Assembly: GCA_965249955.1 (NCBI GenBank)
Contig: OZ252261.1
Coordinates: 558,001 to 622,000, forward strand
DNA: 64,000 nucleotides
Direction of reading: 5' to 3'
Source of the DNA: SB11 sp965249955
GTDB taxonomy: Bacteria > Bacteroidota > Bacteroidia > UBA8524
Positions within the stretch are counted from its first letter, which is position 1. Each line of letters starts with the position of its first letter. Position numbers and translations under genes: made by a program. Positions 8,379-17,505 of the stretch are shown here, piece by piece. Below the pieces are notes generated by a model that saw nothing but the letters and a program-made list of their open reading frames with translations, was not told where the DNA came from and ran no database searches.

Positions 8379-9294
8379 GAATATTTCTTACGTTTTCAAA
8401 CAGCATCTCGCGCTTTAGCCATTTGCCTTTTTTAAATATAAAATAATCGTAACTGCCATCGGGCAAATAGGTTTCGTACATTCCTACTGCATTAGGGCTT
8501 GGGGGTATCAGATTTTCAAAGGCTATTAGTTTTTTCGACTTTACGTAGCGTAACGTCATCACTGCATCATCCCTAAACTCAAAAATAACCCTGTGCTTCA
8601 AGGGCTTGTCTTTATCAATCTCAAAAATTGGTGCACCAAAAACAGGTTTCCCCATCTCGTCAAAACTAAGTACATCAATAATTTTGCGATTACTAGCCAT
8701 AGTATGCCCGTCCCACCCCAGTAAAGTATAGTACTTTTGTTTTTTATATTTAACGGGAACTAGTTGGTAGTACAACGCACCGTACCAAAAGCGGTTGTTA
8801 AGTTCTTCATACTCTGGTTTACCTAGCCTAGCAGAACTATCGTACAGTCCGTACAACTCAAGGCGTTCTTTGTTGTTCATTTGTATAGCTCCAAAAAACT
8901 CAAACGAATCGGCCGTAACCAACGAGTCTCTACCGTGCTTTAAGCTCCACGTAAAAATCCTAAAAGTATTGTCATCAGGTGTAAGTATTGATATGTACTT
9001 TTTTACTGAGTCGAAAGGATATTCGAATGAATTGGGCAACTTTAATGCTCCTATCAGTGTACGAGCAAAGTTGTAAGTAGAAACAAAGCGTTCTTCTTCG
9101 GTTTGAGCCATTATAATACTCTCGCCTAAGCCTATTAGCCTACGTTCAAAAAAGCGCAACGAGTCTTTTGGGCTAAGGGGTTTGCCGGTTACCTGATAAT
9201 CAGAAGAATCGGGCAAAGTATTTTTTTGCTGTGCATATACGGTTGAGGTACAAAACAGCACTAGGGTAATTGTAAGTGCAAAAAATTTCATCAT
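8344..9294 (-). CDS. Exported protein of unknown function
   Basis: I do not recognise a characterised family. The 316-residue product has a clear signal peptide (MMKFFALTITLVLFCTSTVYAQ, cleavage near residue 22), so it is periplasmic or surface exposed. The body is hydrophilic with many aromatic residues (YYQLVPVKYKKQKYYTLLGWDGHT) and no lipobox, repeats or T9SS tail. The pattern resembles conserved Bacteroidota hypothetical proteins. The start may be either of the two adjacent Met codons; a TACTTTCG box at 9320-9327 on the minus strand is a one-mismatch -7 element. Its 3' end overlaps the convergent methyltransferase gene by 35 bases. Confidence 0.75.
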   Translation of the reverse strand: MMKFFALTITLVLFCTSTVYAQQKNTLPDSSDYQVTGKPLSPKDSLRFFERRLIGLGESIIMAQTEEERFVSTYNFARTLIGALKLPNSFEYPFDSVKKYISILTPDDNTFRIFTWSLKHGRDSLVTADSFEFFGAIQMNNKERLELYGLYDSSARLGKPEYEELNNRFWYGALYYQLVPVKYKKQKYYTLLGWDGHTMASNRKIIDVLSFDEMGKPVFGAPIFEIDKDKPLKHRVIFEFRDDAVMTLRYVKSKKLIAFENLIPPSPNAVGMYETYLPDGSYDYFIFKKGKWLKREMLFENVRNIPMEELSPRNQR

Positions 9295-9416
9295 CTAGTA
9301 TACATTCAACGAATGGCAACGAAAGTAAATTGTTTTTTATGAAGATGTGAAAGGAATTATAATATTGTTTTTTTAAGTTTTAAGACTTTGAAAGTAAAGA
9401 AATGCTTTGCGGCATA

Positions 9417-10382
9417 CTACACATTCATCAAATCAATTAATCCTAAAATATCAGGCAACTCTTTGGTTTTGTTTATAGCATCATCAAAAGACACTAAAGT
9501 AACCTGATTGTTAACTATAGCAGCCATTTTATTGGTCTCGCCTTTTAATAATCCCTCAACACAAGCCGCACCCAATCTGGTAGCCAACACTCTATCGTAG
9601 GCAGTAGGCGAACCTCCTCTTTGTATATGCCCTAATATGGTTACCCTAGCATCAATTTCAGGAAAGGCTTGCTTTAACTCATCGGCTATTTTGTATGCTC
9701 CGCCTTCTTCGTTGCCTTCGGCCACTACAATTATTGAGAAGCTTTTTTTACGTTTGCGGTTGTTAAACATTTCTTTTAGTGGCCCAACCTCTCCACTAAC
9801 TTCGGGCAACATCACAGCCTCTGCACCACCTCCAATAGCTACTTCAAGGGCTATTGCTCCGCTATTTCGTCCCATTACTTCAACAAAAAACACACGGTCG
9901 TGGCTATCGGCCGTATCTCGTATTTTATCAATAGCATCTATGGCCGTATTTATAGCTGTATCAAAGCCTATGGTATAATCGGTGCCGTACAAATCGTTAT
10001 CAATAGTACCCGGAGCACCCATACAGGGTATGCCGTATTCTTCAAAAAATATTTTAGCTCCCGTAAATGTACCGTCGCCACCTATACAAACTATACCTTC
10101 TACCCCGTGTTTTTTAAGGTTATCATACGCTTTTTTTCGTCCTTCAGGGGTCATAAACTCTTTACTACGCGCTGTTTTAAGTATGGTTCCCCCACGCTGC
10201 ACAATGTTTGCTACACTTTGAGCTGTTAATGGTTTTATATCTCCATCTATAAGGCCATTATAGCCCCGTGTAACGCCCATTACCTTCATACCATAATATA
10301 TGCCCGAACGTACTACTGCACGTACACACGCGTTCATTCCGGGCGAATCACCTCCTGATGTAAATACTGCTATTTTCTTCAT
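9417..10382 (-). CDS. pfkA: 6-phosphofructokinase, ATP-dependent
   Basis: Committing step of glycolysis, phosphorylating fructose 6-phosphate with ATP. The 321-residue length matches bacterial PfkA. ATP-binding motifs are GGDSPGMNACVRAVV at residues about 10-25 and GGDGTFTGA near 100. The catalytic signature GTIDNDLYGTDYTIGFDTA lies near 125-143, with the first Asp of IDND as the base. The substrate loop VEVMGRNSGAIAL and the family signature ILGHIQRGGSPTAYDR are intact. The Gly of GGDGT after the second Gly indicates ATP rather than pyrophosphate use. It is monocistronic, with a terminator just upstream that ends the neighbouring lipoprotein gene. Confidence 0.97.
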   Translation of the reverse strand: MKKIAVFTSGGDSPGMNACVRAVVRSGIYYGMKVMGVTRGYNGLIDGDIKPLTAQSVANIVQRGGTILKTARSKEFMTPEGRKKAYDNLKKHGVEGIVCIGGDGTFTGAKIFFEEYGIPCMGAPGTIDNDLYGTDYTIGFDTAINTAIDAIDKIRDTADSHDRVFFVEVMGRNSGAIALEVAIGGGAEAVMLPEVSGEVGPLKEMFNNRKRKKSFSIIVVAEGNEEGGAYKIADELKQAFPEIDARVTILGHIQRGGSPTAYDRVLATRLGAACVEGLLKGETNKMAAIVNNQVTLVSFDDAINKTKELPDILGLIDLMNV

Positions 10383-10473
10383 TTCAACTTAGTGTAATAA
10401 ATACACCACAAATTAACTAAGGTTTTATGACTTGCTAAAGTAATTACTATTAACAATTTAATAAAAAGCAAAA

Positions 10474-10502
10474 AAGCCATCCTTGTACAAGGATGGCTTT
10501 TG
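10474..10502 (-). terminator. Rho-independent terminator of the lipoprotein gene
   Basis: Stem AAAGCCATCC paired with GGATGGCTTT around the loop TTGTACAA. On the minus strand it is followed by TTTTTTGCTTTTT. It lies 22 bases after the stop codon of the upstream minus-strand lipoprotein gene. Confidence 0.85.
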
Positions 10503-10523
10503 TAATATCTATTCTACTATTAA

Positions 10524-11441
10524 CTAGAATGCTGGGTTAGCCATATCGAAAGTGATTTCGCTATTGCTTGAACCAGAGTTGGTAATAGCATTAACTCTAA
10601 ATAGAGCGTAGTGAGTTCCATCTTGTGTGCGGTAAGCGATAACATCACCAACAGCTAATTGAGTAACTTTTGATACAAATACACCATTAGTGCACTCAGC
10701 ATCAATTTTGCTAGCATCAGCAGGATCAAGAGCATCAAATTGTGCTGAAGTCATAGTAGTTTTTCTAAATACAGTAGCGTTACGTACTGTCCAGTTAGAC
10801 ATACTGCTAAATACTTGAGTGATTTGAGCATCGTTTGGAGCTGAGAAAGTAGCTTTATTAGTTGAACCCATGTAGTAAACTATGTGTGAGTTAACTTGGT
10901 CACCCGCTGCAGCTGCAATAGTCATAACACCTGTAGCACCAATTTTAGGATTGAAGAACGAACCTACATTTGAGGCTTGTGCACCCAATACTATATTGGC
11001 AGTAAGTTGTGTATTTCTTGCAGGAGCTGAAGAAGTGATTATAAATGAAGCTGAAGAAGTTTCATTGTTAGATTGAGTAACAGTTACAGTAAACTGGCTT
11101 TTTGCACCTGCTAACTCTGCTAATTTAATATCAATCCAATCTCTGCTGTAGCTAGTAGCTTTCATTGTTGAATCGAAAAGTATAGCGTTTGCGCCACCAT
11201 TAACAGCTAGGTTGATAACAACCCTAGTTATTTTTTCGCCAGAAGAAGGAGTAGCAATTACACCAAATGAGATATTATTACCTGCTGTTTCAGTTCCGTT
11301 TGCGAATTTGAAACCTGTAGTTGTTTTCCACGATACTGATGGTTTTGGTTTGGCAACAGTATCATCATCACCGCCACTGCACGATGCTAAAAAAAGACTT
11401 CCCGCTAGGGCAAATAGAAATAGGAATGCAAATTTTTTCAT
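10524..11441 (-). CDS. Predicted lipoprotein of unknown function
   Basis: Secreted lipoprotein of 305 residues. The signal peptide ends in the lipobox LFLASC with Cys21, followed by SGGDDD, an Asp-rich sequence often seen in lipoproteins of this phylum that may favour surface export. The body shows two beta-rich sections rich in Ser and Thr: about 35-150 (Ig-like feel, ending SASFIITSSAPA) and about 160-305 (NSHIVYYMGSTNKATFSAP). No known catalytic motif is visible. It is a stand-alone gene with its own strong promoter and its own terminator. Confidence 0.8.
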   Translation of the reverse strand: MKKFAFLFLFALAGSLFLASCSGGDDDTVAKPKPSVSWKTTTGFKFANGTETAGNNISFGVIATPSSGEKITRVVINLAVNGGANAILFDSTMKATSYSRDWIDIKLAELAGAKSQFTVTVTQSNNETSSASFIITSSAPARNTQLTANIVLGAQASNVGSFFNPKIGATGVMTIAAAAGDQVNSHIVYYMGSTNKATFSAPNDAQITQVFSSMSNWTVRNATVFRKTTMTSAQFDALDPADASKIDAECTNGVFVSKVTQLAVGDVIAYRTQDGTHYALFRVNAITNSGSSNSEITFDMANPAF

Positions 11442-11463
11442 AAAAGTAAATGTTTTCTTTACG

Positions 11464-11495
11464 CAAATATACGCGAGTTAAGTTTGTATTTCAAA
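11464..11495 (-). promoter_or_regulatory. Bacteroidota-type promoter of the lipoprotein gene
   Basis: On the minus strand the -33 box TTTG (11492-11495) is separated by 20 bases from an exact -7 box TATATTTG (11464-11471). This matches the TTTG / TAnnTTTG consensus of the primary sigma factor in Bacteroidota. The start codon follows 22 bases after the -7 box. Confidence 0.7.
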
Positions 11496-11509
11496 ATACA
11501 AACTTAACT
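11476..11509. repeat. 34-bp inverted repeat overlapping the -33 box
   Basis: Two perfect 16-base arms, AGTTAAGTTTGTATTT and its reverse complement, surround a 2-base CA centre. It lies between the corA stop and the lipoprotein start, and the -33 TTTG falls within it. It could act as corA's terminator, though there is no good T run, or as an operator. Confidence 0.6.
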
Positions 11510-11511
11510 AT

Positions 11512-12633
11512 CTATAGCCACTTCTTACGTTTAAAAAAAATAATTTGTGCAATACCAATTATAAGCATCAATATTAAAACAGCCACATACCCCCAAGGGT
11601 GGCGTAGCTCGGGCATACTATATGGCAATGGGTTACCCTGTTTGTCTATAGCTGCAAAATTCATCCCATACAGGCCGGCTATAAAAGTAAGTGGTATAAA
11701 AACACTACTTATTACGGTTAGTACTTTCATTACCTCGCTAAGTTTATTGTTAACGGTGTTTAGGTACATATCCATAATACTGTGCGAGATTTCTTTGTTG
11801 GTTTCTATCAAATCCATTATTTGCACACAATGGTCGTAGGTATCGCGCAGGTATATTTCGTGTTCGGGCAAAACAAATTTATAGCGGGTGCGTATCAACT
11901 CGTTCATTTTGTCTTTTTCAGGCCAAATGGTTTTGCGCAAATCAATAAGTTGACGTTTTATACCTTGAATCTCGTACACTGCTTCTTTGCGGGGTTCTTT
12001 TATTACATCATCTTCTAGGGCTTCAAGCTGCGCCGACATCCCGTCAATCACAGGAAAATAGTTATCTATAATGGCATCTTGTATGCTGTATGCTAAAAAA
12101 AACGGGTTACCTGTGCGTATGCGTGTATTTTCTTTTCTAAGCCTATCGCGCACGGGCTGCAAGCAATCTTCTTCGTAATCCTGAAAGGTAAGCACAGCAT
12201 TTTCAAACACAAATGTGCTTATCTGCTCATCAATAAAAACACCGTCTTTATTGGTGTATTTCATGCGCGAGATGATAAACAAATGGTTTTCAAACTCTTC
12301 TACTTTGGGGCGTTGGTATTGCGCCACCACGTCCTCAAGTTGCAAGGCGTGCAGATTAAAATAGCCTCCCATGTTATCAAAAAAGTTTTTATTGCCATAG
12401 CCAGCCACATCTACCCAATGCTGTAGGTGTTTATTTTCATCAAGGTATTTAAAAAGCGACTCTGTACTACCAAACTTCCGCTCCTCGCAGGTTTGGGTAT
12501 TGTATGAGAACACCCCCACCAAAGGACACTCTTCGCCACTTAGGCTAAACACCCCCGGCTCTGCACCGGGCAGCATTGAGCTTTTGTTTATTCGTAATCG
12601 GCGTTTTTGTTTCTGATGCTTTGTTTTGGCCAT
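11512..12633 (-). CDS. corA: CorA family magnesium/cobalt transporter
   Basis: Inner-membrane pentameric divalent cation channel, 373 residues. The large N-terminal cytosolic funnel (about 1-305) includes HALQLEDVVAQYQRPKVEEF and the long stalk helix. Two transmembrane helices follow at the C-terminus: KVLTVISSVFIPLTFIAGLYGMNF, ending in the defining YGMNF selectivity motif, and GYVAVLILMLIIGIAQIIFF, with a basic KRKKWL tail inside. An exact TACATTTG -7 box lies 8 bases upstream of the start codon, which predicts a nearly leaderless message. It is probably transcribed alone. Confidence 0.95.
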   Translation of the reverse strand: MAKTKHQKQKRRLRINKSSMLPGAEPGVFSLSGEECPLVGVFSYNTQTCEERKFGSTESLFKYLDENKHLQHWVDVAGYGNKNFFDNMGGYFNLHALQLEDVVAQYQRPKVEEFENHLFIISRMKYTNKDGVFIDEQISTFVFENAVLTFQDYEEDCLQPVRDRLRKENTRIRTGNPFFLAYSIQDAIIDNYFPVIDGMSAQLEALEDDVIKEPRKEAVYEIQGIKRQLIDLRKTIWPEKDKMNELIRTRYKFVLPEHEIYLRDTYDHCVQIMDLIETNKEISHSIMDMYLNTVNNKLSEVMKVLTVISSVFIPLTFIAGLYGMNFAAIDKQGNPLPYSMPELRHPWGYVAVLILMLIIGIAQIIFFKRKKWL

Positions 12634-12641
12634 AACACCAA

Positions 12642-12649
12642 CAAATGTA
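12642..12649 (-). promoter_or_regulatory. -7 box of corA (TACATTTG)
   Basis: Exact TAnnTTTG match on the minus strand, 8 bases before the corA ATG. A weak TTTT stands near the -33 position. The expected transcription start coincides with the start codon region. Confidence 0.5.
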
Positions 12650-12752
12650 GAGAAAATGGGTGGCAGGTAAAAAATCAGCTTTTTAGCACTTGCAGTGAGT
12701 AGACAAATTTGTAACTCACCGCCGCATATCCTATTTTCACCAAAAAATTACT

Positions 12753-14561
12753 ATGGGTTTAGCTATTGCCGATTGGCTAATAATTGCCGCCTACCTAGCT
12801 TTTGCTTTGTGGGTAGGTTTAAGGTTTAGGGGTACTGCATCAAAAAACCTTGAGGGGTTCTTTTTGGGCGGCCGCAACTTACCGTGGTATATAGCGGGGG
12901 TAAGTATGGTGGCTACCACTTTTGCTGCCGACACTCCTTTGGCTGTTACCGAATTAGTGGGCAATAAAGGTATTGCAGGCAATTGGCTGTGGTGGAATTT
13001 TTTGATGGGCGGCATGCTAACTACTTTCTTTTTTGCCCGCCTGTGGCGCCGCAGTGGTGTGGTAACAGAGGTGGAGTTGATAGAGTTGCGCTATGGTGGC
13101 AAGCCTGCACAGTTTCTGCGCAGCTTTAAAGCAGTTTATTTGGGTTTGATTATGAATGTGCTGGTAATGGGCTGGGTAAATCTTGCTTTTATGACCATTT
13201 TACAGGTATTTTTTGGTATTGAAGATAGAGCAACCTTGTTTGCCATTATGGGCGGTATAATGTTGCTTACGGCTGTATACTCGTCAATTTCGGGCTTATT
13301 GGGCGTTGCTATGACTGATTTTGTGCAGTTTATAATTGCTATTACGGGTTGTATAATATTGGCAGTGGTGGTGGTAAATAGCGATGCTATTGGCGGCATT
13401 GAGGGATTGAAAGCGAAACTTCCTGCACAAAGCCTCGACTTTTTCCCGTCGTTTAGTAGCAGCGAGGGGCTGGCTTCTACACTTACAATAACTGTAGGTA
13501 GCTTTTTGGCCTATTTGGGAGTGATGTGGTGGAGTAGCTGGTACCCAGGGCAAGAGCCGGGTGGCGGCGGATATATTGCACAACGTATGATGAGTGCAAA
13601 AGACGAAAAACACTCATTAATAGCCACTTTATTTTTTCAGGTAGCACACTATTGCCTTCGTCCTTGGCCTTGGATTATTGTAGGCTTATGTGCACTTGTT
13701 CTTTACCCTGATTTGGGCGGTGATGATAAACGTTTTGGTTTTGTATTTGCCATGAGAGACTACTTACCCGCAGGTCTTCGCGGCTTACTATTGGTGGCTT
13801 TTTTGGCGGCGTATATGAGTACAATTTCTACCCAACTAAACTGGGGGGCAAGTTATTTGGTAAACGATGTTTACAAACGTTTTATCAGCCCAAAATCAAC
13901 CGATAAGCAACAGGTAATGGCGTCACGAATTACTTCAATAGTTCTTATGGTTATCTCACTATGGGTTACTACTTATATTACTTCTATAAAATCGGTATGG
14001 GAATTTGTGATGGAAGCAGGAGCAGGCTTGGGCTTGGTGCTTATACTACGTTGGTATTGGTGGCGTATTAACGCTTGGAGTGAAATTGCGGCAACTGTGA
14101 CCCCATTTGTAGTTTTTGGGGCAATTCAATTGATGAAATGGCAAATTACCACAGATTCCAATTCTCAACTTGTGTCTACTACTTTGATGGAGGATATGGG
14201 GCTCACATTTCCTATGAGTTTTTTCATCACAGTAGGGGTTACCACTGTTGTTTGGCTGTTTGTTACTCTTATTACAAAACCTGAGAGCAAAGAAACTTTA
14301 CAAAACTTTTATAATAGAGTACAACCCGGTGGTTGGTGGAAGGATTTCTCTAATACTTCAGATACTCAATACAAAAAAGTAAACCATACCTATTTATGGT
14401 TGTGTTGGGCTATGGGTGTGGTGTTTACCTATAGTATATTGTTTCTTACAGGTAAAATAGTGCTGCACCAGTGGGACGAGGTGGCACAGTATGCTATATC
14501 GGCCTCGCTATCGTTTATAGTTTTGTGGTGGGGCGCAAAAAAAGGCGGAGTGTTTAGTTAA
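12753..14561 (+). CDS. Sodium:solute symporter family transporter
   Basis: Inner-membrane LeuT-fold symporter (SSS family), 602 residues with about 13-15 hydrophobic helices. The first helix LIIAAYLAFALWVGLRF is followed by FFLGGRNLPWYIAGVSMVATTFAADTP, the signature of the family's TM1-TM2 region. ALVLYPDLGGDDKRFGFVFAMRDYLPAGLRGLLLVAFLAAYMSTIST carries the conserved helix that contributes to Na+ binding. The residues after about 470 form two additional helices. Substrate cannot be deduced; relatives carry sugars, amino acids or sialic acid. No catabolic genes flank it, so context does not help. Confidence 0.9.
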   Translation: MGLAIADWLIIAAYLAFALWVGLRFRGTASKNLEGFFLGGRNLPWYIAGVSMVATTFAADTPLAVTELVGNKGIAGNWLWWNFLMGGMLTTFFFARLWRRSGVVTEVELIELRYGGKPAQFLRSFKAVYLGLIMNVLVMGWVNLAFMTILQVFFGIEDRATLFAIMGGIMLLTAVYSSISGLLGVAMTDFVQFIIAITGCIILAVVVVNSDAIGGIEGLKAKLPAQSLDFFPSFSSSEGLASTLTITVGSFLAYLGVMWWSSWYPGQEPGGGGYIAQRMMSAKDEKHSLIATLFFQVAHYCLRPWPWIIVGLCALVLYPDLGGDDKRFGFVFAMRDYLPAGLRGLLLVAFLAAYMSTISTQLNWGASYLVNDVYKRFISPKSTDKQQVMASRITSIVLMVISLWVTTYITSIKSVWEFVMEAGAGLGLVLILRWYWWRINAWSEIAATVTPFVVFGAIQLMKWQITTDSNSQLVSTTLMEDMGLTFPMSFFITVGVTTVVWLFVTLITKPESKETLQNFYNRVQPGGWWKDFSNTSDTQYKKVNHTYLWLCWAMGVVFTYSILFLTGKIVLHQWDEVAQYAISASLSFIVLWWGAKKGGVFS

Positions 14562-14574
14562 ACACCCCGCCTTT
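14538..14574. terminator. Bidirectional terminator between symporter and LamG gene
   Basis: AAAGGCGG pairs with CCGCCTTT, with an inner GTGTTTAGTTAAACAC stem; the hairpin includes the symporter's stop codon. On the minus strand it is followed by a run of seven T, making it a good terminator for the convergent LamG gene. Confidence 0.7.
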
Positions 14575-14597
14575 AGTTAATATTATTTCCTTTAGGA

Positions 14598-16421
14598 TTA
14601 CTCAATAATAATTTTTGATATTAATTTTTTGCCGTCTGTTTCAACCTCCAACAAATACATCCCTGCTGCTAATTGGCTAGCTGGCACTTGTATTTTACTG
14701 CTATTATTTTGGGTATAAACAGACAGTATTTTTCCTGTTATGGTGGTTACAGCAACTTTAATTAGTGTGTAATTTTGCCCTAAATCAACAGTAAATATAT
14801 CTTTAGCAGGATTAGGATAAACAGATAGATTTTTACTCAGTACTTCATCAACCGCTAAAGTGTTCACAGTATAACACACTGAGGTATCTGTACAGCCATT
14901 TTTACTTATAGCTACTGCATAATTACCGTTGTTGGTAGCTATAAAGCTTTGTTGGGTTTCACCTGCAATGGAATCGTTAGCATTGTTACAATCTAACCAT
15001 TGATAAGTAGCTCCGCTTTCTTGCGCTATAAGTACGTGGGCATTTTGACTAACGATTGTATTAATGGTGTTTACACTAACAGTGGTAACCACAATACTAT
15101 CACACCCATTTGTTGTACTTAATGTATCATAGTAAACACCCATGGTTTTAATATAGTTGCTGCCAATAAGCAAACTATCACCACTGCATAAGCTTATTGC
15201 TTTGGTAGATAAGTGGGTTGGGTTTACTATAAGTGTAGTTTGTATTGTGCTATCGCAACCTTTGGATGTATTGAAGTTTTGGCTAACTACTGTATGAGTA
15301 TAATAATATTTTCCTGCTATGTAGGCGCTATCTCCTAAGCAAATAGTTATTGTATCTGCTTTAAAAAAAACAGGATTTACAGTTAAAGTAGTTTCAATAA
15401 TACTATCGCACCCATTTTTTGTATTTAGGTTTTGCTGATATACTCCGGCACTTTTGCGGTAAGCTCCTGCAATAAATATGCTATCTCCAAAGCAAATAGC
15501 CTTGGTATTTGCTGTAAAATAAGATGGGTTAACAGTAAGCTGAGTTACTATAACACTATCAAGTTTAGAGTTGATAGATATAGTATCGTAGTAAGTTCCT
15601 GCAGTACCTCTGTTTTCTCCTTGTGCAAAAACACTATCTCCCTGACAAATTGTTTTCGGCAGGTAATTATAAACAATAGAAAATTCGTGGTACAATACGT
15701 CTATCTCACTTTTGCTTAGTGCCCTATCATATATTCTGATATCATCTAAAAAACCTTTAAAATTATTTCCGCCATAAGGTTTGCGCCCCCTGCCAATAGC
15801 CAAACTATCGGTTGAGGTATTAGAAACAAAATTTCCTACATATAACGAGTCTGATATTACACCATTAAAGAAAATACGCATATACCCATCGGCAGAAGTA
15901 TGGGTAGCTACAATATGTACCCACTGATTTACATAGTTAGTATAGTTTTGTGTTGTATAATTTTCTTTATTTGTACTTGTACCACTTCCTTGAATAAACG
16001 ATACTTTTCTCCTTGAAGAACCATAAGCAGGGTCTTCACGTAAATATAATCCAAACGTGGGGTAATCGTTAATACCTTTTTTGTAAACTATTATTGGATA
16101 TAAGGGTAATCCTATTGAGCTTTCAATTTTATACCATACGGAAATAGACTTATCTTTAGTTAAATTAAGTTTAGCATTATGCGGCACCATTATAGCATCT
16201 CCAACACCATCAAACTTCATTGCCATATTGGGTATTCCATTTCTATCAACTGAGTTAACCGGAGACCCTACAATAGTTCCGTCAAAACCATTGCTGCTTG
16301 AGTCAGCCGCATGACCATCAAGAGTATAATGAGCCACTAAACCGTTATTAAGGTTAACTTGAGTTTTTGCTGCTGTGAAAGCAAATGCAACAAGTATTAA
16401 AGCAAAGAATATTTTTTTCAT
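14598..16421 (-). CDS. Secreted LamG-domain protein with four short repeats and T9SS sorting domain
   Basis: Exported protein of 607 residues, likely surface bound or secreted. Signal peptide at 1-20. A LamG/concanavalin-like jelly roll covers about 25-245 (MAMKFDGVGDAIMVP, WVHIVATH, GFLDDIRIYDRALS). Four repeats of about 50 residues follow (about 255-460), each with ICxGDS, then GxY, then NTxxGCDSxIxTT and VNP; these are the adhesin-like modules common in Bacteroidota. An Ig-like or PKD-like segment with two Cys pairs follows. The last about 75 residues (LSVYPNPAKDIFTVDL through GMYLLEVETDGKKL) are a T9SS type A sorting domain. An exact TATTTTTG box ends 7 bases before the start. Function is probably adhesion or glycan binding, by inference. 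Confidence 0.85.
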   Translation of the reverse strand: MKKIFFALILVAFAFTAAKTQVNLNNGLVAHYTLDGHAADSSSNGFDGTIVGSPVNSVDRNGIPNMAMKFDGVGDAIMVPHNAKLNLTKDKSISVWYKIESSIGLPLYPIIVYKKGINDYPTFGLYLREDPAYGSSRRKVSFIQGSGTSTNKENYTTQNYTNYVNQWVHIVATHTSADGYMRIFFNGVISDSLYVGNFVSNTSTDSLAIGRGRKPYGGNNFKGFLDDIRIYDRALSKSEIDVLYHEFSIVYNYLPKTICQGDSVFAQGENRGTAGTYYDTISINSKLDSVIVTQLTVNPSYFTANTKAICFGDSIFIAGAYRKSAGVYQQNLNTKNGCDSIIETTLTVNPVFFKADTITICLGDSAYIAGKYYYTHTVVSQNFNTSKGCDSTIQTTLIVNPTHLSTKAISLCSGDSLLIGSNYIKTMGVYYDTLSTTNGCDSIVVTTVSVNTINTIVSQNAHVLIAQESGATYQWLDCNNANDSIAGETQQSFIATNNGNYAVAISKNGCTDTSVCYTVNTLAVDEVLSKNLSVYPNPAKDIFTVDLGQNYTLIKVAVTTITGKILSVYTQNNSSKIQVPASQLAAGMYLLEVETDGKKLISKIIIE

Positions 16422-16428
16422 ACAGGCA

Positions 16429-16436
16429 CAAAAATA
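16429..16436 (-). promoter_or_regulatory. -7 box of the LamG gene (TATTTTTG)
   Basis: Exact TAnnTTTG on the minus strand with a 7-base gap to the ATG at 16421. No TTTG is seen at the -33 position. Predicts a leaderless or very short-leader transcript. Confidence 0.5.
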
Positions 16437-16512
16437 CTACAATGCCCCTTATGCGGAATTTATTTTCGATTAAATAATAACCGTAAGAAGAAAATAAGAG
16501 AGGAGTTAATCA

Positions 16513-17505
16513 CTATTCATTCAAGGCTTGCCAAATCATATCTTTCAATTCCATTATATTTTTACCTGTAACAGACGATATAAATATTGTAGGAATATCA
16601 GCGGGAAGCTCCTTTTTCATTTCTGCCATTAGTTCTTCATCAAGCATATCGCTTTTGGTAATGGCCAATATGTGCTTTTTGTGTAGTAACTCAGTATTAA
16701 ATTGCTCCAACTCGTTAAGCAACACTTTATATTCTTCAATAATATCCTTACTATCAGCAGGTATCATAAAAAGAAGCAACGCATTGCGCTCGATATGACG
16801 TAAAAAACGATGCCCAAGTCCTTTACCCTCGTGTGCGCCCTCAATAATACCCGGTATATCGGCCATTACAAACGATTTGTAATCGCGGTATTTCACTATA
16901 CCTAAGTTGGGAACAAGAGTAGTAAAAGGATAATCAGCAATCTCTGGTTTTGCGGCGGTTACTACTGATAATAGGGTTGATTTTCCAGCATTTGGAAAAC
17001 CGACCAATCCCACATCAGCAAGTATTTTTAATTCAAGTATTCGCCATTTTTCTTGTCCATCTTCACCCGGCTGGGCATAGCGTGGCGTTTGATTGGTAGG
17101 CGACTTGTAGTGGTTATTACCTTGTCCTCCCCTACCACCTTTTAGCAGTATTTCGCGTTGGCCGTTTTCAGTAATCTCAAAAAGCACTTCGCCTGTCTCA
17201 AAATCTTTGGCAACAGTGCCTAGTGGAACTTCCAAAATTTCATCTTTACCACTAGCTCCTGACTTTAGCCCGCTACTGCCCGGTTGTCCACCTTCGGCAA
17301 TAACGTGTTTACGAAATTTTAAGTGCAGCAACGTCCACAACTGGTCGTTACCCAGCAAAATAATATCACCGCCACGTCCACCGTCGCCACCATCGGGCCC
17401 GCCTTTAGCGGTTATCTTGTCCCTGTGTAAATGTATAGAACCGCCTCCGCCTTTTCCGCTACGGCAGTTTATCTTTACATAATCTATAAAATTACTTTCG
17501 GCCAT
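16513..17505 (-). CDS. obgE: Obg family GTPase
   Basis: Essential ribosome-assembly GTPase, 330 residues. The glycine-rich Obg domain spans 1-158 (GKGGGGSIHLHRDK, GPDGGDGGRGGDI, GGRGGQGNNHYKSPTNQTPRYAQPG). The G domain follows with the P-loop GFPNAGKST at 169-177, switch region YPFTTLVPNLG, DIPGIIEGAHEGKGLGHRFLRHIER (G3) and TKSD (G4). The protein ends after the G domain and lacks the C-terminal OCT domain, as in many short Obg proteins. It abuts adk, whose stop codon directly precedes the obg ATG, so they form an operon. Confidence 0.97.
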   Translation of the reverse strand: MAESNFIDYVKINCRSGKGGGGSIHLHRDKITAKGGPDGGDGGRGGDIILLGNDQLWTLLHLKFRKHVIAEGGQPGSSGLKSGASGKDEILEVPLGTVAKDFETGEVLFEITENGQREILLKGGRGGQGNNHYKSPTNQTPRYAQPGEDGQEKWRILELKILADVGLVGFPNAGKSTLLSVVTAAKPEIADYPFTTLVPNLGIVKYRDYKSFVMADIPGIIEGAHEGKGLGHRFLRHIERNALLLFMIPADSKDIIEEYKVLLNELEQFNTELLHKKHILAITKSDMLDEELMAEMKKELPADIPTIFISSVTGKNIMELKDMIWQALNE

